Assembly: GCA_964443385.1 (NCBI GenBank)
Contig: CAYUCO010000002.1
Location: 1 to 32,926 of the forward strand
Length of the DNA stretch: 32,926 nt
Direction: 5' to 3'
Source: VFHP01 sp964443385
GTDB taxonomy: Bacteria; Chloroflexota; Dehalococcoidia; Lucifugimonadales; UBA2985
In this document: piece by piece, positions 25,711 through 32,926 of the stretch
How the letters are laid out: each line of letters opens with the position of its first letter
Position numbering within the stretch: position 1 is the stretch's first letter
Position numbers and translations under genes: made by a program
The notes under the pieces: generated by a model
The model's input: only the letters and a program-made list of their open reading frames with translations
The model's database searches: none
What the model was told of the DNA's origin: nothing

Positions 25711-26921
25711 CTTTTCCCCTCCTGAAACTCTAGCAAATGACCTAACTTATCATGCTTAGTCTTCATGTATTTTTCATTTTCAGGATTAATGGGTACTATA
25801 ATAGGAATCCGTTCGATAACATTCAAACCGTAGGCATCAAGCCCGACTATCTTTTTTGGATTATTAGTCAATATACGCATATCTTTCACACCAAGGTCTG
25901 CTAAAATCTGAGCACCTATACCATAATGCCGTAAATCCGGACTAAAACCCAAAGTCGTGTTGGCCTCTACGGTATCCATTCCCTGATCTTGCAATGAATA
26001 AGCCTTTATTTTGTTATGCAAACCGATGCCCCTACCTTCTTGTCTCATGTATAAGAAAACCCCCCTACCCTCCTTCGCAATCATATCCATTGCCAGATTG
26101 ATTTGTGAACCACAATCACATCGCATGCTACCAAAAACATCTCCGGTCAAACATTCGCTGTGAACCCTGACCAAAACTGGCTCGGATGTGCCCACATCAC
26201 CCATAACTAACGCAATATGTTCGTCGGGATCTACTTGACTCCTAAATGCTATTGCCCTAAATTGCCCGAACGAAGTGGGCAATTTTGCATCGGCTACTCT
26301 CTCAATCAAATTCTCGTGCAACATGCGATGAGTTATTATTTGTGCTACGCTCACTATTTTTATTCCATGTTTCTCTGAAAATTTTTCCAGATCATTCATT
26401 CTAGACATAGTCCCATCATCATTCATGATTTCACACAAAACGGCCGACGGATAAAGCCCTGCCAATTTGGAAAGATCGATTGATCCCTCAGTTTGCCCTG
26501 CCCTGACTAAAACCCCGCCTTCTTGATATTTCAGTGGAAATATATGACCCGGTCTATCCAAATCATAAGGTGAAGCTTTAGGGTCTATCATTGTCAGAAT
26601 TGTAGAAGCTCTGTCATGAGCCGATATACCAGTAGTCGTACCTACGTTAGAGTCCACAGAAACTGTGAATGCAGTAGTATGCCTAGAGGTATTTTGATTC
26701 ACCATCATGGGAATATTTAACTCTTCTAGTCTGCTCTCCAACATTGGGATACATATTAAACCTCTACCATATGTAGCCATAAAATTTATTGAATCTGCGG
26801 TCACCTTTTCTGAAGCGATAATAAGATCACCTTCATTCTCTCGATCCTCATCGTCCACCAAGATAACCATCTTGCCATCTCTAAGATCTGCTACCGCTTC
26901 CTCAATCGTTGACAAAGACAT
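25707..26921 (-). CDS. ribBA: Bifunctional DHBP synthase / GTP cyclohydrolase II
   Basis: 404 residues. N-terminal half (1-200) is 3,4-dihydroxy-2-butanone-4-phosphate synthase: DDEDRENEGDLIIASE, TTGISAHDRASTI and RPGHIFPLKYQEGG. C-terminal half is GTP cyclohydrolase II: VHSECLTGDVFGSMRCDCG carries the three zinc Cys, then RQEGRGIGLHNKIKAY and LTNNPKKIVGLDAYG. It feeds both branches of riboflavin synthesis. Order ribE (49 bp upstream) > ribBA > ribH with a 4-base overlap. Confidence 0.97.
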   Translation of the reverse strand: MSLSTIEEAVADLRDGKMVILVDDEDRENEGDLIIASEKVTADSINFMATYGRGLICIPMLESRLEELNIPMMVNQNTSRHTTAFTVSVDSNVGTTTGISAHDRASTILTMIDPKASPYDLDRPGHIFPLKYQEGGVLVRAGQTEGSIDLSKLAGLYPSAVLCEIMNDDGTMSRMNDLEKFSEKHGIKIVSVAQIITHRMLHENLIERVADAKLPTSFGQFRAIAFRSQVDPDEHIALVMGDVGTSEPVLVRVHSECLTGDVFGSMRCDCGSQINLAMDMIAKEGRGVFLYMRQEGRGIGLHNKIKAYSLQDQGMDTVEANTTLGFSPDLRHYGIGAQILADLGVKDMRILTNNPKKIVGLDAYGLNVIERIPIIVPINPENEKYMKTKHDKLGHLLEFQEGKS

Positions 26922-26970
26922 TAGTCAGCACTCCATTAAAATTACAATTGATATTGTTAACCGAATCATA

Positions 26971-27552
26971 TTATCTGGCAAATGGGAGCAGTTTTTCTAC
27001 GTACTTGGCCAGTATATCAACCTCTATATTCACAGGATTCCCTTCTTCAGATATCCCCAATGTAGTATTGTTGAGCGTGTATTTTACCACAGAAACACTA
27101 AAAGTGGATTCAGTAACTCCCACAACTGTTAAACTTATCCCATCAACAGATATAAACCCTTTTTCTACGATGTACTTAATTATTCTGGTTGGAGCTGAGA
27201 ATTCAATTAATACTGCATTCTCGTCTTTTATTATAGAATTTATACCCCCAATACCATCTACGTGTCCTTGAATAATATGCCCTCCGAGAGGGGTGTTCAA
27301 TGTCAATGCTCGCTCTAAATTAACGAATGAACCGGCTGCTAATCGACCCAAATTGGTTCGTTTGATTGTCTCTGGCATTGTGTCTACAGAAAACCAGTTG
27401 TCATCTATATTGTTAACTGTTAAACAAGCCCCATTCACTGATACACTATCACCTTGTTTTAAGGTGCCTAACAATGTTGAAGACCTTACTTTCAAAAACG
27501 TTTGGTCAGTCTCCAATACTTTTCCAATTTCCTGGACTATACCCGTAAACAT
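26971..27552 (-). CDS. ribE: Riboflavin synthase, alpha subunit
   Basis: 193 residues made of two similar halves, as in RibE: first MFTGIVQEIGKV with DSVSVNGACLTV and FSVDTMPETIKRTNLG; second GHIIQGHVDGIG with FISVDGISLTVVGV and FSVSVVKYTLNNTTLG. Dismutates lumazine to riboflavin plus pyrimidinedione. Begins 2 bp after ribD. Confidence 0.96.
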   Translation of the reverse strand: MFTGIVQEIGKVLETDQTFLKVRSSTLLGTLKQGDSVSVNGACLTVNNIDDNWFSVDTMPETIKRTNLGRLAAGSFVNLERALTLNTPLGGHIIQGHVDGIGGINSIIKDENAVLIEFSAPTRIIKYIVEKGFISVDGISLTVVGVTESTFSVSVVKYTLNNTTLGISEEGNPVNIEVDILAKYVEKLLPFAR

Positions 27553-27554
27553 AA

Positions 27555-28637
27555 TTACCTCACGTACCCTGTAATCATAACATCACTTCCTATCGTAGTA
27601 ATTTTACTTCTTTCTAATCTAAAAGAATCAGCAACCCTATCAGCTCCGTTACCTCCAACAGGAGAAAGAGATTCTGATCCACCTAATATAATTGGGGATA
27701 CAAATCCAACCACTTTATCTACTAAGTCGGCGTCAAAAAATGATCCTAATATATGACTGCCTCCCTCGACAATCAAACTCAGAAAACCGCGTTGTGTCAA
27801 TAATTCCATTAGTTCGGTGAGATCTATTGACCCGTTCTGTCCTGATACAAATATCACTTCTGCACCTAATTGCGTCAAAGCATTAACCTTCTGCTCTTCT
27901 ATATCGGTGGCAACAATTAATGAAAGTCCTGGTTCTCTAAGTAATTTGGCGTCCAAGGGAAGCCGACCGTAACTATCGAGAACAATTCTAACTGGCTGCC
28001 TTTCACATAAGTTTCCATCAGCATCTCTAAAAGTTAGATGGGGATCATCCTGTAGAACAGTACCTATGCCAACAAGTATCGCATCTGCCTTACCTCTTAA
28101 TCTACGAGCTGTGGCCCGGGATTCTGCTGAAGTAATCCATTTGGAATCGCCAGAGGATGTAGAAATTTTCCCGTCTAAACTCATAGCAAATTTTGCAGTA
28201 ACAAATGGCTTACCTGAACTCATAACTTTGACATAACCTTCCATTATCTCAACAGCCTCTTGACCAACCTCATCTATATGGATAGATATACCAGCATTCC
28301 TTAAATCATCAATCCCCTTACCATTAACTAGAGGATTCGGATCTATAAAAGCCACATGAACTTCCTTGATTCCGGCTTCGATTATTTGCCTAGTACACGG
28401 TGGTGTTTTGCCAAAATGACAACAAGGTTCAAGTGTTGTATACAAAGACGACCCATTAGCAGACCTACCTGCTTGTGTTATTGCTATTATCTCTGCATGG
28501 GCCTGGCCTGGTGGCAACGTGTGTCCTTCCCCTACGATTTGGCCGTCCTTTACTAAAACAGCTCCGACCGGGGGGTTTGGGCTGGATATGCCTACAGCTT
28601 CTTCTGCAAGTTCCAAGGCACGTTGCATATATACCAT
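27555..28637 (-). CDS. ribD: Bifunctional pyrimidine deaminase/reductase
   Basis: 360 residues. Deaminase domain (1-145): HAE at 47-49 and PCCHFGKTPPC at 71-81 supply zinc ligands H47, C72 and C81 and catalytic E49. Reductase domain (150-360): TAKFAMSLDGKIST, DSKWIT, DAILVGIGTVLQDDPHLTFR, RIVLDSYGRLP and VEGGSHILGSF. It carries out the two steps after GTP cyclohydrolase II. It starts 4 bp after dcd, so dcd and rib genes share a transcript. No FMN riboswitch is visible upstream of dcd or ribD. Confidence 0.96.
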   Translation of the reverse strand: MVYMQRALELAEEAVGISSPNPPVGAVLVKDGQIVGEGHTLPPGQAHAEIIAITQAGRSANGSSLYTTLEPCCHFGKTPPCTRQIIEAGIKEVHVAFIDPNPLVNGKGIDDLRNAGISIHIDEVGQEAVEIMEGYVKVMSSGKPFVTAKFAMSLDGKISTSSGDSKWITSAESRATARRLRGKADAILVGIGTVLQDDPHLTFRDADGNLCERQPVRIVLDSYGRLPLDAKLLREPGLSLIVATDIEEQKVNALTQLGAEVIFVSGQNGSIDLTELMELLTQRGFLSLIVEGGSHILGSFFDADLVDKVVGFVSPIILGGSESLSPVGGNGADRVADSFRLERSKITTIGSDVMITGYVR

Positions 28638-28641
28638 TTTG

Positions 28642-29214
28642 CTATCCGTTTTTCTTATAATCCTCGTGTATCTTGCTGGCAGTGGGGTCTATTTGACCCT
28701 GATACTTACTTCCCAAATTGGAGGATCCATATGGATTGTCAGCCGGACTCGATAATCGTAAGAAAGATATTTGGCCGATTTTCATGCCAAAATAAAGAGT
28801 GATAGGAAGATTAGCCACATTGCTTAATTCCAAAGTAAGATGACCCTTCCATCCTGGATCTACATATCCTGCGGTAGAATGTATCAGGAGACCCAATCTT
28901 CCCAGAGAACTCTTTCCCTCTAATCGGGCCACTATATCATCTGGCAATGATACCGATTCTAACGTACTTCCCAAAACGAACTCCCCAGGATGAAGTATGA
29001 ACGGATTATTACCTTGAATCTCTTCGATTTCTGTGAGGTCCTGCATTTCTTCGTGTATATCAATATACGGCTGTCTTGTATTACGAAACACAAGAAGCCT
29101 TTTATCCAAGTGCAGGTCTACGCTAGCTGGCTGTACGCAAGATGGATCCAAGGGATCTATTATTATCCTACCAGCCGATATTTCTTCTTTGATCGTTCGA
29201 TCACTCAGAACCAT
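28642..29214 (-). CDS. dcd: dCTP deaminase
   Basis: 190 residues from ATG 29214 (GGAG 6 bases upstream; the longer in-frame TTG start overlaps it). Family blocks: MVLSDRTIKEEI, QPASVDLHLDKRLLVF, HPGEFVLGSTLE, RLEGKSSLGRLGLLIHSTAG, DPGWKGHLTLELSN with the catalytic Glu, and GMKIGQISF. Makes dUTP from dCTP for thymidylate synthesis. Whether it is the bifunctional dUTP-producing/hydrolysing form cannot be told by eye. It lies between thiD (81 bp) and ribD (4 bp), an unusual but convincing placement. Confidence 0.94.
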   Translation of the reverse strand: MVLSDRTIKEEISAGRIIIDPLDPSCVQPASVDLHLDKRLLVFRNTRQPYIDIHEEMQDLTEIEEIQGNNPFILHPGEFVLGSTLESVSLPDDIVARLEGKSSLGRLGLLIHSTAGYVDPGWKGHLTLELSNVANLPITLYFGMKIGQISFLRLSSPADNPYGSSNLGSKYQGQIDPTASKIHEDYKKNG

Positions 29215-29295
29215 AAATTTCTCCAATTTCGAAGTTTTAATGTCTAAAAATTCTAACAGCCTGTAAACTACAGTGCAATTAGGCCACTAACTCTT

Positions 29296-30090
29296 TTATG
29301 CCCAATACTTATAAAAATGATTAAGAGGACCATGTCCATGCCCAATAGATAATGACAATCTAATAGCTTGGGTAACATAAGTTTTAGCATCGCCCACGGC
29401 CTGCTCTATTGATTTACCCAAAGCCAAGCCTGCAGTAATTGCTGAGGCAAATGTACACCCTGTACCATGAGTGTTCTTAGTATTTATTCTTTCAGCGTAT
29501 AATTCTAAAAATTGATTGCCATCATAAAATATATCGATAGCATCACCACTGAGATGCCCTCCCTTCACAATCACACTACCTGCCCCCATACCTACAATTG
29601 CAACTGCAGCTTCCCGAGCATCCTCAATAGTATCTATTTCCTTATTTAATAATGCCGATGCTTCAGGTATATTTGGTGTAATTATGGTAGAAATCGGTAT
29701 AAGAACTTTTCTCATAGAATCTATGGCCGACTCTTCCAAAAGTCTGTCTCCCCCTTTAGCTACCATCACAGGATCCACAACTAAATTATGAAATTTGTGT
29801 TCCTTGGCTTTCTTAGCCACTAACTCTATAATCCCGGAGTTTGCCAACATACCGGTCTTTACAGCATCAACTCCGATGTCAGACACAATGGCGTCTATTT
29901 GTGCTTCAATGATATCCATAGGTATGTTATGAACAGCCATTACTCCAAGAGTATTTTGAGCAGTTATAGCAGTCAAAGCCGATGTACCATATACACCAAA
30001 GGCTGCGAAGGTTTTTAAATCGGCTTGAATCCCAGCTCCACCTCCTGAATCAGATCCTGCTATTGACATGGCTATATTTCGATCAGACAC
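29296..30090 (-). CDS. thiD: Hydroxymethylpyrimidine/phosphomethylpyrimidine kinase
   Basis: 264 residues. Phosphorylates HMP and HMP-P in thiamine synthesis. Motifs: MSIAGSDSGGGAGIQADLKTF, TAITAQNTLGV, DAVKTGMLA, VVDPVMVAKGGDRLL, ITPNIPEAS and the anion-hole/catalytic NTHGTGCTFASAITAGLA. It is 21 bp after the substrate-binding lipoprotein gene, so it belongs to the riboswitch-led operon, where it would salvage the pyrimidine that the transporter imports. Confidence 0.96.
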   Translation of the reverse strand: MSDRNIAMSIAGSDSGGGAGIQADLKTFAAFGVYGTSALTAITAQNTLGVMAVHNIPMDIIEAQIDAIVSDIGVDAVKTGMLANSGIIELVAKKAKEHKFHNLVVDPVMVAKGGDRLLEESAIDSMRKVLIPISTIITPNIPEASALLNKEIDTIEDAREAAVAIVGMGAGSVIVKGGHLSGDAIDIFYDGNQFLELYAERINTKNTHGTGCTFASAITAGLALGKSIEQAVGDAKTYVTQAIRLSLSIGHGHGPLNHFYKYWA

Positions 30091-30111
30091 TTTACTCCTA
30101 ATTAATGCTTG

Positions 30112-31125
30112 TTATTCTATGAATTCTGATGTGAAAGCTTCCTGATGATCTACATGGTCTTCTAAAAGACCCTTCTCCTTCATCCAATCCGATAATTGTT
30201 TCCACCGATCAGAGTTTTGGGTTCCAAACACTACATCGTCTTCCGACCATAAAGGTGCTAAAAGGCCTATACCTTTAATTTCTAAGTCCCTATCTACTTC
30301 AGGATTAAAACCTACTAGTACATCCACTGCTTTTAATGGGTCATTAGCAGCCTCACTAAATCCCTTCTGTGTAGCAGTTAAAAATGTTTTGACAAGTCCA
30401 GGTTTGCTTTGCAAAGTTTCTTCAGAAGCAACCAACACTAATTCGTAAAAGTCTGGAACTCCCCAATCTTCCATTCTCAAGACACTTATTTCATAGCCCT
30501 GAGATTCCATAGCTATAGATTCATGAGTCCAATAGGCACCTACAATCGCGTCTACCTTACCACCCAACAATGCTGGACCCAGATCGAATCCTACATTCAC
30601 AATGGTGACATCTTCAGGTTTAGTACCGTCATACTCCAACATGGCTGAGAACAGGGCTTCTTCAAAAGGTATTCCCGTAACTCCAACTTTCTTACCTGCC
30701 AAATCCGAAGGTCGAGATATCCCTGAATCTTTAAGCACCATAATTGAATTAAGGGGATGTTGAACCATGGCAGCAATGGATTTTACTGGAATCCCTTGAG
30801 CTCTTGCTAGTAAGACTTCAGCCTGATAACTAACACCAAAATCATCCTTTCCTGCACCTACGGTTTTTAAAACATCTTCTGGATTAGCAGGAGTAAAAAT
30901 ATCCACAGACAAGTCCGATTCAGTATAATGACTATTCTCCTTAGCCATATAAAACCCTGAATGATTAGAATTGGGATACCAATCTAAAGCAAGATTAATA
31001 TTAATCACTTCTTTCTCTTTAGATCCTTCTATCTTCGATACATCTTGCCCATCACATGCCATAACCGGCAACAACAATAGAATACATACCAAGTACCCAA
31101 TAATCTTGTTAACTCCAAGTTTCAT
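30112..31125 (-). CDS. NMT1/ThiY-like substrate-binding lipoprotein, thiamine precursor transporter
   Basis: 337 residues with lipoprotein signal (hydrophobic 9-22, lipobox VMAC, Cys24). The mature part is the NMT1/THI5-like periplasmic-binding fold: LALDWYPNSNHSGFYMAKE, FTPANPEDVLKTVGAGKDDF, YQAEVLLARAQGIPVKSIAA, LAGKKVGVTGIPFEE, GPALLGGKVDAIVGAYW and WGVPDFYELVLVAS. LDW-P-NxNHxG is typical of ThiY-type proteins that bind formylaminopyrimidine/HMP. Context (TPP riboswitch, thiD) supports a pyrimidine ligand. Related domains also occur in sulfonate/nitrate transporters, so the exact ligand is inferred. Confidence 0.85.
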   Translation of the reverse strand: MKLGVNKIIGYLVCILLLLPVMACDGQDVSKIEGSKEKEVININLALDWYPNSNHSGFYMAKENSHYTESDLSVDIFTPANPEDVLKTVGAGKDDFGVSYQAEVLLARAQGIPVKSIAAMVQHPLNSIMVLKDSGISRPSDLAGKKVGVTGIPFEEALFSAMLEYDGTKPEDVTIVNVGFDLGPALLGGKVDAIVGAYWTHESIAMESQGYEISVLRMEDWGVPDFYELVLVASEETLQSKPGLVKTFLTATQKGFSEAANDPLKAVDVLVGFNPEVDRDLEIKGIGLLAPLWSEDDVVFGTQNSDRWKQLSDWMKEKGLLEDHVDHQEAFTSEFIE

Positions 31126-31187
31126 CGCATTAATCCTCCAAATATGCTACCAATCCAATACGAACATATTAGACAATTCTCAACACC

Positions 31188-31997
31188 CTAATTTTGTCTT
31201 TTCTCCATTTCATACCAAGGCATATACAACCGTTCAATTATAACTATTAACGAAAAAAGGAATATACCTATAACTGAAAGAATTACTATAGATGCAAACA
31301 CCCGTTCGGTGAGAAATTGTGGAGCAGACCTCATCATCAAATAACCCAGACCAGAGCTAGAGCCAACCCACTCCCCTATAACTGCTCCAATCACACTCAA
31401 AGTTATAGCAACACGCATACCTGAAAACAAAAATGGTATGGAATATGGTATCTGTAACTTTACAAATATTTGCCACTTGCTTGCTCCCAGAGTGCTTAAC
31501 ATTCGTATTGTGTCACGGTCGGCAGACTTAAGTCCATCAACGGTGTTCACAACAATCGGGAAAAATGAAATTAATATGACCACTATTATCTTGGGAATCA
31601 TGCCATATCCAATCCATATCAACAACAAAGGAGCTATAACTATCACCGGAACCGTTTGAGACGCTATGACAAAAGGATATGCAAAACGTTCAACTACATT
31701 TGAGTATGCTATAGCTCCTGCCAAGCAAACACCGATTGCTAAAGAAAACAAAAAACCGATTACGATCTCCGATATAGTAGTCAAACTATGATTAAACAAG
31801 AGTTCCCGACTTTCAAACATTTCCTGCGATATGGAAGATGGGGCCGGTAGCAACCACTCTTTAATATCAAATAACCAAACCAGTAATTCCCATAAAATCA
31901 GCAATGTGGCTGTGAGCAAAAGAGGGATTATCCAATACTTAAAATCAAAAGATGTTAACCATTTCCTATCAATTTCTGTTTCTTCATTCATACCCAT
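31188..31997 (-). CDS. ABC transporter permease, thiamine-precursor uptake (ThiX-like)
   Basis: 269 residues starting at ATG 31997, preferred because AGGA lies 6 bases upstream; the in-frame ATG at 32018 has no ribosome site. Six membrane helices, and the EAA-type cytoplasmic loop LSTLGASKWQIFVKLQIPYS that contacts the ATPase. Closest to the SsuC/TauC/ThiX permease family. Second gene of the four-gene transporter/thiD operon, 47 bp after the ATPase gene. Confidence 0.87.
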   Translation of the reverse strand: MGMNEETEIDRKWLTSFDFKYWIIPLLLTATLLILWELLVWLFDIKEWLLPAPSSISQEMFESRELLFNHSLTTISEIVIGFLFSLAIGVCLAGAIAYSNVVERFAYPFVIASQTVPVIVIAPLLLIWIGYGMIPKIIVVILISFFPIVVNTVDGLKSADRDTIRMLSTLGASKWQIFVKLQIPYSIPFLFSGMRVAITLSVIGAVIGEWVGSSSGLGYLMMRSAPQFLTERVFASIVILSVIGIFLFSLIVIIERLYMPWYEMEKRQN

Positions 31998-32044
31998 TTT
32001 ATATCCTATGTGAACCATTTATTGGCGTTCAAATATAAAAAATA

Positions 32045-32842
32045 TCAACTTGTGGCCTTCAATAAATTAATCACCTGCTTTTTCAATTTTAAAAAGTCTG
32101 TCTGTTCAGTGATTGCCAGACTTCTGGGTCTACTTATGTTTACCGGTATAACAGATTTTACAAAACCTGGTCGCCCACCCAACACATAAACCCTATCAGA
32201 TAGAATCAGTGCCTCTTCGACATCATGAGTCACTAATATTAAAGTTTTATTCCAAGATTCCCATAAACCCAACAACCATTCGTGCATATTCGATCTAGTT
32301 AATGCATCAAGAGCACCAAATGGCTCATCTAAAAGAATCAGTTCATTATCAGCCAATATAGTTCTAAGCAAGGCAACTCTCTGTTTCATACCACCAGAAA
32401 GTTGATAGGGGTAATTATGTTCAAAACCAGACAAACCAAATTCACCCATCATTTTCAGAGCTTGATTCCTTGCAAACTCTTTAGATACACCCCTGATTTC
32501 TTCTGCCAAAATAGTGTTATCTAAAACACTTCTCCATGGCAACAAAAGATCCTTTTGGGGCATATATCCAATATGCCCCAACCTATCGTCCCAAGGTTGA
32601 CCGCCCAATAGTATGGTTCCCTTAGATGGATCATCTAGCCCAGCCAATATATTCAACAAAGTGCTTTTGCCACAGCCACTGGGCCCAACAATACTCACAA
32701 ATTCACCTTCGTGTATGTCCATAAAAACGTCAGTTAAAGCCTCTAACTGACCGTCTTTAGATTGCCAAGCCTTACAGATACCATTCAATGTCAACACTGG
32801 GGAATCATTTCGAGTAATATTCGTTATTGAATGAGTAGTCAT
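32045..32842 (-). CDS. ABC transporter ATP-binding protein, thiamine-precursor uptake (ThiZ-like)
   Basis: 265 residues of the SsuB/TauB/ThiZ type. Walker A GPSGCGKST (53-61), Q-loop GYMPQKDLLLPW, signature LSGGMKQR, Walker B LILLDEPFGALD and switch His in VTHDVEEAL. Powers uptake with the permease and lipoprotein downstream. The start follows the riboswitch terminator directly: only TTTTTAAGTT separates the hairpin from ATG, so no Shine-Dalgarno sequence is visible; initiation may be weak or use an unusual signal. Confidence 0.9.
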   Translation of the reverse strand: MTTHSITNITRNDSPVLTLNGICKAWQSKDGQLEALTDVFMDIHEGEFVSIVGPSGCGKSTLLNILAGLDDPSKGTILLGGQPWDDRLGHIGYMPQKDLLLPWRSVLDNTILAEEIRGVSKEFARNQALKMMGEFGLSGFEHNYPYQLSGGMKQRVALLRTILADNELILLDEPFGALDALTRSNMHEWLLGLWESWNKTLILVTHDVEEALILSDRVYVLGGRPGFVKSVIPVNISRPRSLAITEQTDFLKLKKQVINLLKATS

Positions 32843-32845
32843 AAC

Positions 32846-32886
32846 TTAAAAATAAAAGAAGCCGCCCGACTTTTGGCGACTTCTTT
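32846..32886 (-). terminator. Intrinsic terminator of the TPP riboswitch
   Basis: Stem 32855-32886: minus-strand AAAGAAGTCGCC pairs with GGCGGCTTCTTT (12 bp with one G-U), 8-base loop, followed by TATTTTT. It lies between the riboswitch aptamer and the ABC ATPase start, as expected for transcriptional attenuation. Confidence 0.88.
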
Positions 32887-32904
32887 AAAAATATTTTCCA
32901 AATA

Positions 32905-32926
32905 ATTCTCCCTCCGCTGGCATTAC
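32905..32926 (-). ncRNA. TPP riboswitch, 3' end (truncated by the window edge)
   Basis: Minus strand reads GTAATGCCAGCGGAGGGA, which matches the invariant 3' core of the TPP (thi-box) aptamer (..UAAUGCCAGCGNAGGGA). Only this 3' part is within the window; the CUGAGA half lies beyond 32926. It is 18 bases upstream of the terminator hairpin and precedes transporter genes and thiD, so it should shut the operon off when thiamine pyrophosphate is abundant. Confidence 0.85.

Noticed and set aside
29227..29295. Terminator between thiD and dcd
   Set aside because: Only a 5-bp CTGTA/TACAG stem is present, with the T run offset by about ten bases; too weak to call.

Overview
The window is an AT-rich, gene-dense bacterial chromosome segment. 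Most genes lie on the minus strand in tight operons with spacings of a few bases. It carries standard bacterial housekeeping genes (infC-rpmI-rplT, dnaX-ybaB-recR-recO, ybeY, lipB, folP-folK, the riboflavin operon, dcd). It also carries catabolic genes of a type that is expanded in marine Chloroflexota such as the SAR202 group: a mandelate-racemase-type enolase, a xanthine-dehydrogenase-type molybdoenzyme, an FAH-family enzyme and an SDR. That lineage is an inference from gene content; no rRNA is present to settle it.

Layout: (1) 1-1911: the 3' part of an IlvD/Edd dehydratase (+), a tRNA-Ala (CGC) on the minus strand, and a metallophosphoesterase with lost metal ligands (+). (2) 1940-8468, all minus: ybeY > dnaX > ybaB > recR > recO > oadG-like > oadB-like > metF. 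(3) 8601-13853, minus: a membrane-anchored HExxH putative metallopeptidase followed by two FG-GAP/ASPIC-UnbV lipoproteins, the least understood block here. (4) 14017-15151, minus: infC (apparent AUA start) > rpmI > rplT. (5) 15257-17264: an enolase-superfamily enzyme (-), divergent from a CopD-like membrane protein and a Trm112-like zinc protein (+), with a perfect 12-bp inverted repeat between the divergent genes. (6) 17233-20564, minus: FAH-family > ABM-like small protein > lipB > folP > folK. (7) 20849-23470, minus: a lone XDH-type large subunit > MoaD/ThiS-like protein, closed by a strong Rho-independent terminator. (8) 23690-25176 (+): SDR and family-5-like uracil-DNA glycosylase. (9) 25186-29214, minus: dcd > ribD > ribE > ribBA > ribH, a complete riboflavin pathway core. 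(10) 29296-32926, minus: a TPP riboswitch 3' end and terminator at the window edge, then ABC ATPase > permease > NMT1/ThiY-like lipoprotein > thiD. The riboswitch and thiD identify this transporter as a thiamine-precursor (pyrimidine) importer.

No gap without a gene exceeds 300 bases. The largest are 20565-20848 (holds the terminator at 20781-20813 and presumably the FAH operon promoter), 23471-23689 (divergent promoter region with a 12-bp palindrome), 1187-1356, 16388-16554 and 13854-14016. I saw no rRNA, insertion sequence, prophage, CRISPR array or replication origin. Several gene starts were moved from the longest reading frame to an internal start with a Shine-Dalgarno sequence (dnaX, FAH, XDH, SDR, dcd, ABC permease) or extended to a non-canonical start (infC).
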